Positions 35,161 to 46,567 of a stretch of 64,000 nt of DNA are shown piece by piece. Numbering within the stretch: position 1 is the first letter of the stretch; each line of letters begins with the position of its first letter. A program made the translations under genes and the position numbers. The DNA comes from Verpa conica (lineage: Eukaryota; Ascomycota; Pezizomycetes; Pezizales; Morchellaceae), in the NCBI GenBank assembly GCA_033030425.1, contig JAUFSD010000013.1:1054001-1118000 (forward strand). Direction: 5' to 3'. The notes under the pieces were generated by a model, which was not told the DNA's origin, searched no databases, and saw only the letters and a list, made by a program, of their open reading frames with translations.

Positions 35161-38100
35161 TCTTGTGTGGTGTTCTTCCTCTTCTCCTTCTTGCACTTTG
35201 TTTCTTTCTCTGAGACTGGAGACACAATTCCCAATCCGTTTTCTCGATCAACAATGATTACACAGCAAAAACAGAGGGCAGGCGGCTCGCTTAATATCGT
35301 ATTCCTTGTCGGCAACAATATCAGACCCAAATCCTCGGATTGACGTGGCGACAAAAAGTGCGTATGTAAACTTCGAGTTGAGGTTAGTAGCCGAGAGAGC
35401 GGGGACCAATAGTGGTGGAGAGCGTGGTTAAAAGCGCAGTTGATCTGTCTCAATGTGTTTATACCCAACTGGTGTCGTTGTAGTACCATGTATCTATCCT
35501 TCCTGTCATAATCAGAGTTGTGTTTGCTTTCTGTTTCTCAGAATACTGACCCTTGTTGTTGTTCTTTTTCTCTTTCCCTCCTTTCCTCTTTCTCTTTGGA
35601 TATACCCTTGCCACCTTTGCTATCTGACTTAATAGATGCTTGGTGAATGTATTTGTGGCCGTCTTGGCAGCCCCAGCCCTGTTGGGGGATGTACAACTCA
35701 AGACAAAAAATCTACTAGAAATCACCCCAGCCTGAAGGAATTATGTGTGTGCATGAGAGAAGCCAATTCTTATCTGTATTATGAGCAGGGCTCAGGAAAC
35801 AGGAGGAGGAAAGAAGACACATGATATGTGGGCACTTGACTATTTAAGTACAGTGAGGTGTAGTCACATGGGCATTGAAATCTAGGTGGCACAGCAGAAA
35901 ATTGTTTCACAGTAGGAGTTAGATTAACGCGGATCCCAGTCAAAACTGCTTCTGCTTACGTCACAAAACATCTGTGACTGCGATAATTCGCTCGTCTGTG
36001 CCCACGGTTTGCCGTTTACAGGCTTATGCAAGAGTGGGTGTTATCATGAAGAGCCTTTGGTGTTTCTGTAAGTGAGATATCGGGCCGGTATATATCTCTA
36101 ATACTATCTAGCCTTGCGTGATTTAACGACTGTTTTTTTTTCAGAAGCTGGAACTTGCATATACGATAGAAGACCATCGGGAAGCAGAGGTTCAGTTGAG
36201 AAATAAACAGAAGCATCTTTGGTGGGTTGAGTCCTTTGTTCCTAATCCCTCCCCCTCCGGTTCCTTTATCGTTTGGAGAAGCACTTAAAGCCAGACCGTT
36301 TTCCCGGCTGTGAAATTAGAAGCGGGACGGATGCGGATTCCCTCTAATCCTGTTGTGTAATAATCACATGAATGTCTAGCTCTCGATGAAACGTCTATCA
36401 CTAGCATAATTCCATAATCATTATGTTGGGAATCCAGTCATAATCGGTTGAGGAAAATTTCAGACCTAGAGGTGGCAAATCCGTACAGTGGCAAGGACCT
36501 CGGAGATAACTGTGCATTATTTGCTTATAGCCAGGATACGCCGCTGTGCTCGTATATTTATCGTGCATGGAGTGGAATGGTGAGGGAAAGGAAGAGTGAG
36601 AGCGGGGAGGCTGTTTAATGACTAAGCAATCCGTTCTGGCGTGTAACTCCACACTTTCCCCTCTTGATATAGGATAAGGTCAGTTTCGAATCGATAAGTG
36701 TAGTTAAGCCGCGTGCGTGCGTATATATATGTGCTTTGGCGCCATAAGTCATAGAAGATGTATCTATGAGGTTGCTGCATTGCCGTTAATTTTATCGCTT
36801 TAAGATTTTGCCTTGACTTTGTTGATTGAGAGGTGACGAGCCATATTTGACAACTATCTAGATGTAGAGCTGTAAAATCCTAATTTCAAGCGGTACGGCC
36901 GGTGCGTGTTTCCGCTAATTTTGTATATCGGAGCTGCTGAGAGTTTTCTCAGGAAGACACGTAGGTTGTTGCTTGAGAGATGAAAAGCGGGGAGGAAGTC
37001 GTCGCAGTGAGGATATTGGGGGTTCGTGCCAAGACGGACCAGGTCCCACAGGCAGTAAAACATTTATGTACGAGGATACAAATCCGTCTCGTAACTAGTT
37101 AAGCTGTAGCCAGCCAGCCCAACCCGAAAGACACTAACTGCATCCCTAGAGACTTGGGGGCTATGACCGAGTTTTTTTAATTCCCCATACGTGCCCAGTT
37201 GAGCGACCAAAATAGGTCTTTCCACATGTACCAGTAGCGATTTACCTCTGCTATTGGAGTCCAGTTGGGCTGTTAGATTGTGGGGTTATTATTGTAGATC
37301 ATCATAGCAACCCGGTACTCCGAAGGTTAAACACTTCTCTTATAGGTGTTAGACTCCCGCATCCTTGGCCGCAAAAGACAGCTTCTGTGTTTGGTGACTG
37401 ACTTTTAGTAAAAGGATTGTAGAATCGTGGGGAGAGCTGGTATCTATATATGTATTTCATGTACTGTATGTATTGTGTTTGTCGGCCCTCGGTGCTCCTG
37501 TTTCTGTTTCTGTTCCTGTCCGTTCCTGCCCATTCCTGTTCCTGAATATAGCAGAAGGATAAGCGGGCGAGATGATCTGGCCGGCCGGGTCTCAGTCCGG
37601 CTTGGGGAGTTTATGTGTATGATCTGACTGGTGGATATCTGTTCACGGGTGAAACGTTTGGTTGAAGTGAGGGGGAGCGACACATTCTTTGTGCTACTTG
37701 CGGACCAGACAAGGGGGTTACTCCGCCATCACTCGGTTGGCCCGGGCGCCTGCTGTGAGCCCTTTCGTGTGTATGCACTTGCTTGCTTGGTGAGTAGCAC
37801 AGGCACAGGCTATTATTCCTGCCATCTCGCCCTGCCTCGGAAGAATACCTTACAGGAGTGGAACAGCGCCGCCCGAAGAAAGAAAAGAAAAGAAAAAACA
37901 AAGGGAGTGAGGTGGAGGAGTGAAGTGTGAGACCTGGAGGCTCTTTTACATATGCCTCTGCTGCTGCTGCCGCTGCTGCTGCTACTGCTGCTACTACTAC
38001 TGCTACTACTACCTCTCTTCTACTCCTTTCATCCCTCCTGTCCCAGTCCCCCCCCCTCCGGCACTCTCATCCTCCCTCGTGCTAGGGAGCTTAGCAGCCC

Positions 38101-38355
38101 CACTATTTACTACAGAGTTTACGCCGACATAGGCTTTCTTTCGCCCATATAACGTTGGCATCCGGCCAGGTGTCCAAACTCCCGCTTGACGGACGGTACT
38201 TCCCTCCCCCCCAAACCCCCCCCCCCACTCGCCACCCATCTGAATAGGCTCGAATAGGCTCGTTAGGGTAAAGATACTGCGCTTTAAGCCCAAGTGGATC
38301 CAGTGTACAGAGTTTTGTGGTTCTTCAGGGGAGAGATTGAGCACAAACGGGCGAT
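35161..38355. promoter_or_regulatory. Head-to-head upstream region of the SUMO ligase and Boi genes
   Basis: About 3.2 kb separates the two divergent starts. Sequence near the SUMO ligase start (35160-35400) is purine-rich on the coding strand. A CTG/CTA-type triplet run at about 37952-38015 and C runs near 38050-38060 and 38208-38235 lie just upstream of the Boi start and may be in its promoter or leader. No gene was recognised; frames such as 36016-36216 and 37611-37901 are unsupported. Confidence 0.5.
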
Positions 38356-41300
38356 ATGGCTGAGGCTAGTGGTATGGCCATCGCGGATGGCATCTCGACT
38401 AATGGGCAAGGCCGCCCACCGCTCGTCATTCCACAACCACCATCGGATATAGCTGCTCTCCTGCAGGTACTACACAACTTTGAGGCTCGCTCCCCCGACG
38501 AACTTACTTTGCGCAAGGGGGAACATATAGAGCTGCTGGAAAAGGACGGTAGGAATTGACCGGCTCCTCCGTGTCTTTTCATAGCTCTTCAACCGCTGAC
38601 CATTACAAAGACGAATTCGGAGATGGATGGTATCTGGTGAGTTCGACAATATCCTCCTTTTTTTTTTACCGCCTCTTCCCCATACTCGCTTTCTCCTGTT
38701 ATCCATTTGGTGGAGTGGGGGAAAAAGAAAAGAAAAACAAGATGCCCACTCCGCTGCGGATTTGTTGGTTGCTCAATCACCGCGTTGCTTGTGCGTGCGT
38801 GCATTGCATTGCCGACTGCGTTGCTGCCTATGCGAGACGCGCGAACTATACTACACAGGGAGATAGTCCACCAACCAGCAGCCTAGATTCTTCCCGAGAA
38901 TTACTTTCGTGACAGGGGAAGCTCCGATCTTGATGGGAATCACTTCGCTAATACCTAAATTTTGGTAGGGACGTTCTCTTATAACGGGCGAACGCGGACT
39001 TTTCCCCCAAGGTGAGCCTTTCGCCCTTGAGTATGAATCTTTGAGATAAGCCGGGAGTTGGGTTAAGCGCTGTTTATTGTTTCCGCGACATCTTATAATG
39101 CGATGTCATGGGAAATTACGGGAAACCACTACGCGTGGCATGTGGTCCGTGTGGAACTGTTATGATGCTAAGTATGACTTGCGTTCTTTAAGTGTACACC
39201 ACCCCAGTAACTACGACCATGTTCCACTCCCCAGTGGCAATTACACCGTCATCTCTCGCCCCTTCGTCGGCAACAGGATCAAGTTCGATTTCCACAGCTA
39301 CGACAACCCCAATTGCGGTTCAGACTTCGTCGACATATCTCCCTGACCCCCCTCGCCCGTCTTCACCCGCAGATTCCCATATCTCATCTTCTCACACTAT
39401 TGATGAGCCGCATGATCAGAATTTGCAGCCCTTAGCCGTCGAGAAAGTTGGAACGGCAGGTACTACTCCGACCCCCGGGACTCCGAAGGAAAAGTCAATT
39501 GTTCTAGCAGCAGTTAGTACGGAGGACAAACCACCAAGTTATTCCCAGGGTGTGCGAAGTCCTGTTGTCGAAGATACACTAAGTGACATTGACGAAGCTA
39601 TAACTGAAATCTCGAACTCGCGAAAACACCGGAATAGTAGGGCAAGTAATAGACGTCATAGCTCGATGCAATCAACTGTTCCTGCTCGAGCCCTTACCCC
39701 CGCAGAAGAGGTGATCGAAGATTCTTCATCGGAATATTCTAGGCAAGAGGATATCGAATCTAATTCTAACTCGGAGTTTGAGGACGACGAAGAAGAGGAT
39801 GAAGTGCAGGACCCTGTATTTCAGATCCCCGAAGACCCTGCTAATCACGAATATCTTTATTCTGAGGCGGTAATTAAGACCTGGACGCCTTACCAGGTTT
39901 CGCAGTATCTTCAAAGTCGGGGTATCCCGTTGGTGACTTGCCAAAAATTTGAGGAGGAAGAAGTTACCGGCTCGACTTTGTTGCAGTTGGAGATGTCTCA
40001 CTTGAAAGAATTGGATATTGGTAGCTTTGGCAAAAGATTTGAAGTATGGAAGGAGATTGAGAATTTAGTCAAAAAGGCTAAAACAGCTATTCCGGTAAAA
40101 CGTAGTGGCAGTGAGGCAAGGATGTCGACATCAAGCTTTAAAGATAACAATACCCGCCAGAGGAGCAGCACAGTTGCTGGTGGAACAGTCCTGCCACGGA
40201 TCCCAAGTCAGCATAACCGAACAACTTCACGCCAACATCATATTAATGTTCATGAAGCAAACCTGTTAGATGTTAATGTGGCCGGACACGAGCCTCTCCA
40301 TACTCCAATGACTTCTACAATAGCTCCAACTAACACTTCTATACCACCTTTCGCTGGTGTTTTTGAGGCTCCCCGTTCGCCACCGATATCTCCTCAACGG
40401 GCTGCAGGTATTGCTGGTCATCATCGTAAGACGAGTAGCACAAGGCGGCTCTCTGGCCAGGAGCTACCAGCTACGGCTTTGAACATAGCTTTATCGGCAG
40501 GTGCTGCAGTACTTTCAGCTGGGGGGACTGATGGGAGCTCACATCAACGAGGCGGATCATTCGACAGGAATTGGTCGATCCCATCCCTCGGGGGAGGGAT
40601 TCGGCCTAATACGAAGACGTCAGAGAATGGGCATAAGATAAGTACTAGCGTTGGTACTGGAGATACAGTTTTTACTAGTGATAGTGGGTTCTCGGGATCT
40701 CAAACCCATGCCCCCAAAGTGACAGAACGTAGCTACTTTTCAAGCGGAGAATCTACCCCTAGAGAACGCAAAGTCTTGCAAAAGAAAAACGGTGGTAATC
40801 ACGCCAGAAAAGGTAGCTACACCGAAGAACAAAGGCTGAGAAGTGCTACAGCTCACAGTCGTCAATCGAGGATCGGGAGCGCAAGCTCGGCAACCGAAAC
40901 ACCACGGAAACCCTCACCAATAGTTACGGCAGCTCAGGCATATCACGCCCGTGGAAACAGCAAAGATAAAAAGCGAACAAGTACATCATTCAGCGGAGCC
41001 CCAGAGGGCTTTCCTTACGATGCTCCAAGGATTTCACCATCTCCATCGAATAAGATAAATCCTCAGAAGAGGACTGGCGATGAAACGACCATTGGCTTTG
41101 CGTTGTCGCCCAGCACCCCGCCCCCTCATCCAAACTCTCGGTCATTGTCTGAACAATTAACTCCCCATGGTGATTCTAGCCTTGGCGGTCGTAGTTTAAA
41201 TTCTCTAGACGGTTCGGCACCTTCTATCAGTGCAACAGTAGAATCGGACCCATTACATGCTACGCCTGGTACCCCTGAAAGACCACTGAAAGCGGACCGG

Positions 41301-42335
41301 ACAATGTCTACTGGTCGTCGTATCCGTGGCGTTTCATCAGGGACTGCACTTCGTACAAAATCAAAGAAACACAGCACTAGCGCGTGGGAGAAAGGCCTTC
41401 GTGAGGTTACACCCCAAGAGGCAGCAGAAGGGGCCGATTACAGTGGCTGGATGAAGAAGCGTGGGTCGAGCGGGATCGGCGTCTGGAAACCCAGATTTTT
41501 CGTGTTACAGGGCCGACGACTGTCATATTTCTATTCTGAGCGTGACACTAAGGAAAGAGGATTGATTGATATTACCTCTCATAGAGTGCTCCCAGCAACG
41601 GAAGATAGGTTAGTGGCTTTACACGCATCTTTTGCCGCTGCGACAAGCCCGAGTGCAAGCCCAGCGATCTCGGCCACTGGATCCCCACAAACACCAGTTA
41701 CGGATACGAACGGACAGAAATCGCCAACTTCGCCACCACCTTCGAAAGAAAAGGGTAAAGAAACTGAGAAGGACAAAGGGTGGTTTACATTCAAGCTTGT
41801 TCCCCCTGCTCCTGGCGCTACAAAGGGTGTTACATTCACTCCACCTAAACTTCATTATTTCGCAACCGATACTCGAGATGAAGGGAAAAAGTGGATGGGT
41901 GCTATCATGAAAGCTACCATTGACAGGGATGAGTCGAAACCAGTCATCTCTAGTTACAATGCAAAAACTATATCACTTGCGAAGGCTAGAGAGCTGAGAG
42001 CACGGCCTCTAGATTTGTTGAAGGAGGGTGAAGACTCAGACTCGTTATCCGCATTATTAAGTGCAGGATTAGCAATATCAGGGGTAGACCTAGGAGTCGC
42101 AGAAGGGCAGGAAGGAGAGGAGGCAGAAGAGGCAGATGTGGAAGATGGGGGAGATGAGGTACTGGAAGGGGCGGAGACAGGGATTGGAAAGACGGATAGT
42201 ATCAGCAGCTCGGCGGTTTCCCAGGGAGATTCGGCTGAGGGGCAGATTGGGGAAATGCAGGAGAAAACGGTTACTCCAGATTTGTTAGAGCCTAATGGGG
42301 TGATTGTAGCGACCAATTTAGGGATTGTTGCATAG
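38356..42335 (+). CDS. Boi1/Boi2/Pob1-type SH3-SAM-PH polarity scaffold
   Basis: Four exons (38356-38548, 38611-38636, 38969-39011, 39193-42335) encode 1134 aa. The SH3 domain (about residues 35-92) is spread over all four exons: LHNFEARSPDELTLRKGEHIELLEKD, then DEFGDGWYL, then GRSLITGERGLFPQ, then VYTT. A SAM domain follows at about 310-384 (WTPYQVSQYLQSRGIPLVTCQKF..GSTLLQLEMSHLKELDIGSFGKR). A PH domain at about 834-998 (YSGWMKKRGSSGIGVWKPRFFVLQGRRLSYF) has a long low-complexity insert. The linkers are Ser/Thr/Pro-rich and the tail is acidic. This order matches Boi1/2 of budding yeast and Pob1 of fission yeast, which link Cdc42, formin and exocyst at growth sites. Exon 2 is a 26-nt micro-exon, and intron 2 (332 nt) is the longest intron found here. 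Confidence 0.93.
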
Positions 42336-45300
42336 GCTATGGCGACCAAGTGGATAGAGGGTTTGGAGCGTAATCCATATGTTGGAGACTATGGTGCTTA
42401 CTTTTCTCGTTGTAAGGTTCTGTTTTTTCTTCTAAATTCTTCATAAATCTTTTTTTTCGGGTCGTAACTACCTTCTTTGTAGTATCTTTTTTTTTTCTTC
42501 CCAATATCCTCTCGTTTTTAATTTCCTTTCTTTTTCTATTTTTCTTGGCGGATGAACTACTACTTTGATGTGTTGTGTCAAGGGAAAATATTGGGGATCA
42601 TTGGCACTTGGTTAGGATTGGTGTATGTATTGGTAGTTTTATATTCTCTAGTTGGAGTAGCTTTTTGTTTATTTCTTTTACTCCTTGGTTTCTTATACCG
42701 TGTTGTTCCATTAATTGTTGGGGTGTGCTTGTGTGCGTTTGCTGAGATTGGTTACTAGCGATGAGGGAAGTAAGGAGTAAGATCCTGAGCGGGGTACCAA
42801 TGCAAGCTCTGGATCTTCAGAAGCCTTGAGGCTATAGTGATTTGGGCTTTTTCTTTCTTCCAATAGTATAGCTACTTTACTGTGGTATATATTCGGTGCT
42901 GTTTTTTTTTCGTTTCTCGAGGGTTTGTTTGGTGGCTTCCTTGCTTTTATTGATTCAATAGTTCATACCCCACCATTTAAAGTATATATATCCACCTATC
43001 TTGATTTTCTCTTTTCATTAAGCTTGGATGTATGGAGAGATACCCATATTTTCTTTTACCTTTGGTTACAATTTTATATATATATGTATGTTGGATCATT
43101 GGCCCTTGTAAAAACAAAGCAATAAAGAACTTATGGTAACAGGGTTTATAAGAGGGTCCCACAATTCTTGAGTTGTGAATGAGCTATTTTGAGGTTTCAC
43201 GGGTTGGTTGGATTAGGCTGTATCGAGATTGATCGAGAGTGCAGATTCTCAAGGAGTGATGGTAGAAACTGTATAGATACATAGAGCATAATGGATAAGC
43301 CGCCGGGAATACATAAAGCATGAACGGTTAATCGTTATAGGCTTCGCCTCACTGCATCCGCTTTCTACATCCATCAGTACGGTCAAGTTGGCAAAATACC
43401 AAAGTGGATACTCGCCCCCCCCCCTTCCTTGAGATTCTGGTACTTTCTTGTAGGTGTGATTATGACCGTAGTCGTTGTCATAACCTTTGGGAGTGGGGTT
43501 ACGTGGCCCTTCTTAAATACCTTTCATCTGTCATGTTTCTGCCCCCCTCCCCCCCTCACTTCCTCTGGTCTAATCCTTTATCTATTGAGTTCTGGAACTC
43601 TCTCTCAGTGAAACAAGGCGGTAGATTTAAGTTTTGGCTTTTGGATGCTTATTGGTAAGGCAAGTCTAATAAATGACTGCTGCGTTGTTCTTAAGTGCGA
43701 AATGAGTGCGTGAGGAGTCACTTGTACGTTGGACACTGAACATTGCCATAGAAAGCTATAGTGGCCACATATCCCCCGCCCCTCCCCCCGATAGTAGCCG
43801 GGGTTGCTTTCAATGTAGGAGCCCTAGGCTTGAAGGCTGTAAGTGCTCTTTCATGCGGGAGATTTGGAGGGGGGGGGTGTAAGTGTGGAAGGAGCCCTGA
43901 GAGATACATTTTCGGGGTGAGGTTGAGATTCAGCACCTTGTTCGTCAAGAATCTTTGCGAGGATCGTAGGATTATCTATTTTAGGTAGCAAAAAGAAAGA
44001 AAGAAAGAAAAAAAAAAAAAAAGAGGGAAGAAAAAAGCAATTAGCTTCCCAAGATTTCATACGAATCCAATACGCGGTAGCGAAAGGCACACCATCAAAC
44101 AAGTAAGGGATATGGATATATTATTATTATTTTTTTCATGAGAAGCACAGGACCCCATCTATATGTACCAAATAGGTAACAAGATCATTCATAGCGTAGT
44201 ACAAAGATACAAATCGATCTGCGCCACTTTGTCGCTGCTGCGTCTTCCCAGCTTTTAGGCCTTGTGGGGTAAACCGAGAATCTACCGTCTTTGCTTGCCA
44301 TGACCCTCCCCCCCCCCCATAAAAAAATAAAAAAATAAAAAGCATCGTGTTTGGTACGGAGGCAACAGTTTGTCTCAGCAGGTTTAAGAAGAGGGGAGAG
44401 AGAAAAAAAAACACTTTATATGAAAGGTTTGTATTTGACCACCTCAGTGTAATATATAATAACAATCTCGGTTCCGGAACTAGTATTCCGGGTTGCAACT
44501 GAGTAAAGTATTACTGACAGAACGGCTACTGACTTTTGTTCCGGATCGGCATGATTACCATACCAGGCCGGTGGTTGACAGTAGCTGAAAAGTCGAGACC
44601 CAGCGCTTCGAGAACTGTGAACTTGGTTGAGTTACTCACCGGTGTTAATACCTTATCCCCCCTTCCCCCCGGCGCACATATACGGACTTTCCAAGGCGAT
44701 GAGCAAGAACTGTTCTCTTGGAGTTGACTCAGGCTCCAGGTTCTAAAGACTTCTATTCTTGACAAATTGCTGAGTGGCAATGCCTTTGAAGCTACGTATA
44801 CTCTTAAACTTACATGTGTACTGACGGTGATCACTAGCGCTTGGGTAACTAATATGGTGGGTATTAAATAAATATATTCGTGCAGTGCTCCGCTCCGGGT
44901 GTAAAACATGGCTTAGTAGTTAGTAGTTCTTTTTTGGATTGGTTTGTGGTAAATGAGGATCCGCCCTGTGTCAGCAATCTTTGCAATGTCGGTTACCTTA
45001 TCAGCCTCGTGACCTCTCCCGGCATGGGAATGTTGGGTTTGTGGGTTTGTATTCACTGTTTTGCATTAGTTACCAAGGCTGGCTTCTTGCAAGAAATTCG
45101 TATTTGCCCTTCCTCTTCCCCCCCCCGGCACTCTCGCCCCCCTCTCTCTAGGGGTTGGTGAGTACTGTGACTCATATCTGCCAAACACCTCTTGTACTTT
45201 GGGAAACCACAAGAGCTGTGAGTAATATCATAGTTACATCATGAAGGGGGAAAAAAGGAAAGAAAACCTCACATGGAAGAACCCGGTGGAGGAGGATAGA

Positions 45301-46567
45301 GAGGGAAAAGCGCTGAGCGGTGAAGAGACCGCAAGTCATTGTGAGAATATAACTGCTTGTGTGCAAGGGACCTGCGGGAGTTGCCTTGCGTGTGCAGCAA
45401 ACACACTTTAACCTCTCGAGACGGAGTGTGGAGTTTATTGAGGAAAGGATTGTTGTATCACAATTTAAAGGGAGATCTCGCCCACTAACTTGACTGAGCC
45501 TGTGGGTTTTGAGCCGCCTTCGCCTCCGTTGAAATGAGCAGCCTTGCCGCCTGTCAGAACTGAATGAGAGGAGGGGTCGGAAAGAAAAAAAGAACAGGAT
45601 CGAGTGCTTCGAGGCAAACCGAAGAATAAATAGATAGGTACCAGTCGAGCACGTCGCCGGGGGGGGGAGCCTTTTAACTGTCGCACGACATCATACATTT
45701 ACCACAGGAAGGTAGACCCGCAGCTACTGCACGCCCCTCCATCCACGCCCACTGCGCGCCTGTAATTGGCAGCCTCACTTCACTCGACCCTCGACCACTC
45801 ACTCACCTCCTCGGTGTTCTCGGGTCTCGCGTCGCCTCGTACAGCAGAGGAGAGAGAGAGCTTCACTAGGTAAGCAGGTGCTGTTTATGTTTTACGTAGG
45901 GGGGGCCTGCCTGTGTTGATTGATTCCTTCTCGAAGAGTGCGTCCGTCTGTGTCTCTGTGTGTGTCTCTCTCTTTCTCTTTTGTTGGTCTGTCTTTCCAT
46001 CACTGCTGCTACTGCTACTGCTGCTGCTGCTGCTTGCTGCTTGCTGCTTGCTGCTACTGCTACTGCTGCTGCTGCTGCTTGCTGCTTGCTGCTTGCTGCT
46101 ACTGTATCTGCGACTGCTACTGTAACTGTAACTGCAACTGCAACTGCCCCCCCCCCAGCCTGCTTCCTCTCTTCCTTCTGCGCGTGTTCCCTCCGAGACG
46201 ACACCCCTCAGTGCGTTTCCCTAGGCTCCGAATATCCAAACAGGCCTCGACACCTTGCGCTCGCTGCCTCTCGCGACGAGACAAGGTTATCAATAAGCTC
46301 ACAGCTCAACTGGCCCTCTCCATTACCCGTCTTGGTTGGTCCACGCACAATAGTTCAGCCGGCTTTTCTTTTTCTTTTTTCCTTTTTCCCTGGCTGGTTT
46401 CGTTTCTTCTGGTCTTCTGCTTCCCTCTTTCCGTCCTTACTTACCTCCATCCTCCCTCGGCTCCGCGGGAAACCAGAAAAGAAAAGAAAAGAAAAAAAAA
46501 GATAGCCCGAAAAACAAACTGAACACAAAGACACTAAAAAACTATTACCACCTAGCACCTTGCCGCT
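42336..46567. other. Intergenic region and leader upstream of the Uls1-like gene
   Basis: Sequence from 42336 to about 43130 is T-rich 3' flank of the Boi gene. The middle (43200-45700) holds homopolymer and short tandem runs (C runs near 43415 and 44308, AAAG/A run near 43990-44022) and no gene I recognise. From about 45940 the plus strand becomes C/T-rich, includes a 45-bp-period CTG-type duplication (46004-46103), and leads to the start at 46568. The 200-aa and 181-aa frames in this leader are low-complexity artefacts. Confidence 0.5.
46004..46103 (+). repeat. CTG-rich tandem duplication in the Uls1-like gene leader
   Basis: A block of CTGCTA, CTG and CTTGCTG units occurs twice with a period of 45 bp (the CTACTGCTACTG segments at about 46009 and 46054 start the copies). 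It lies about 460 bp before the start codon, in a pyrimidine-rich stretch, so it may be transcribed. Confidence 0.8.

Noticed and set aside
45913..46522. Leu/Cys/Ala-rich frames up to 200 aa
   Set aside because: They are translations of the CTG-type repeat and C/T-rich leader; no family resemblance and overlapping frames.
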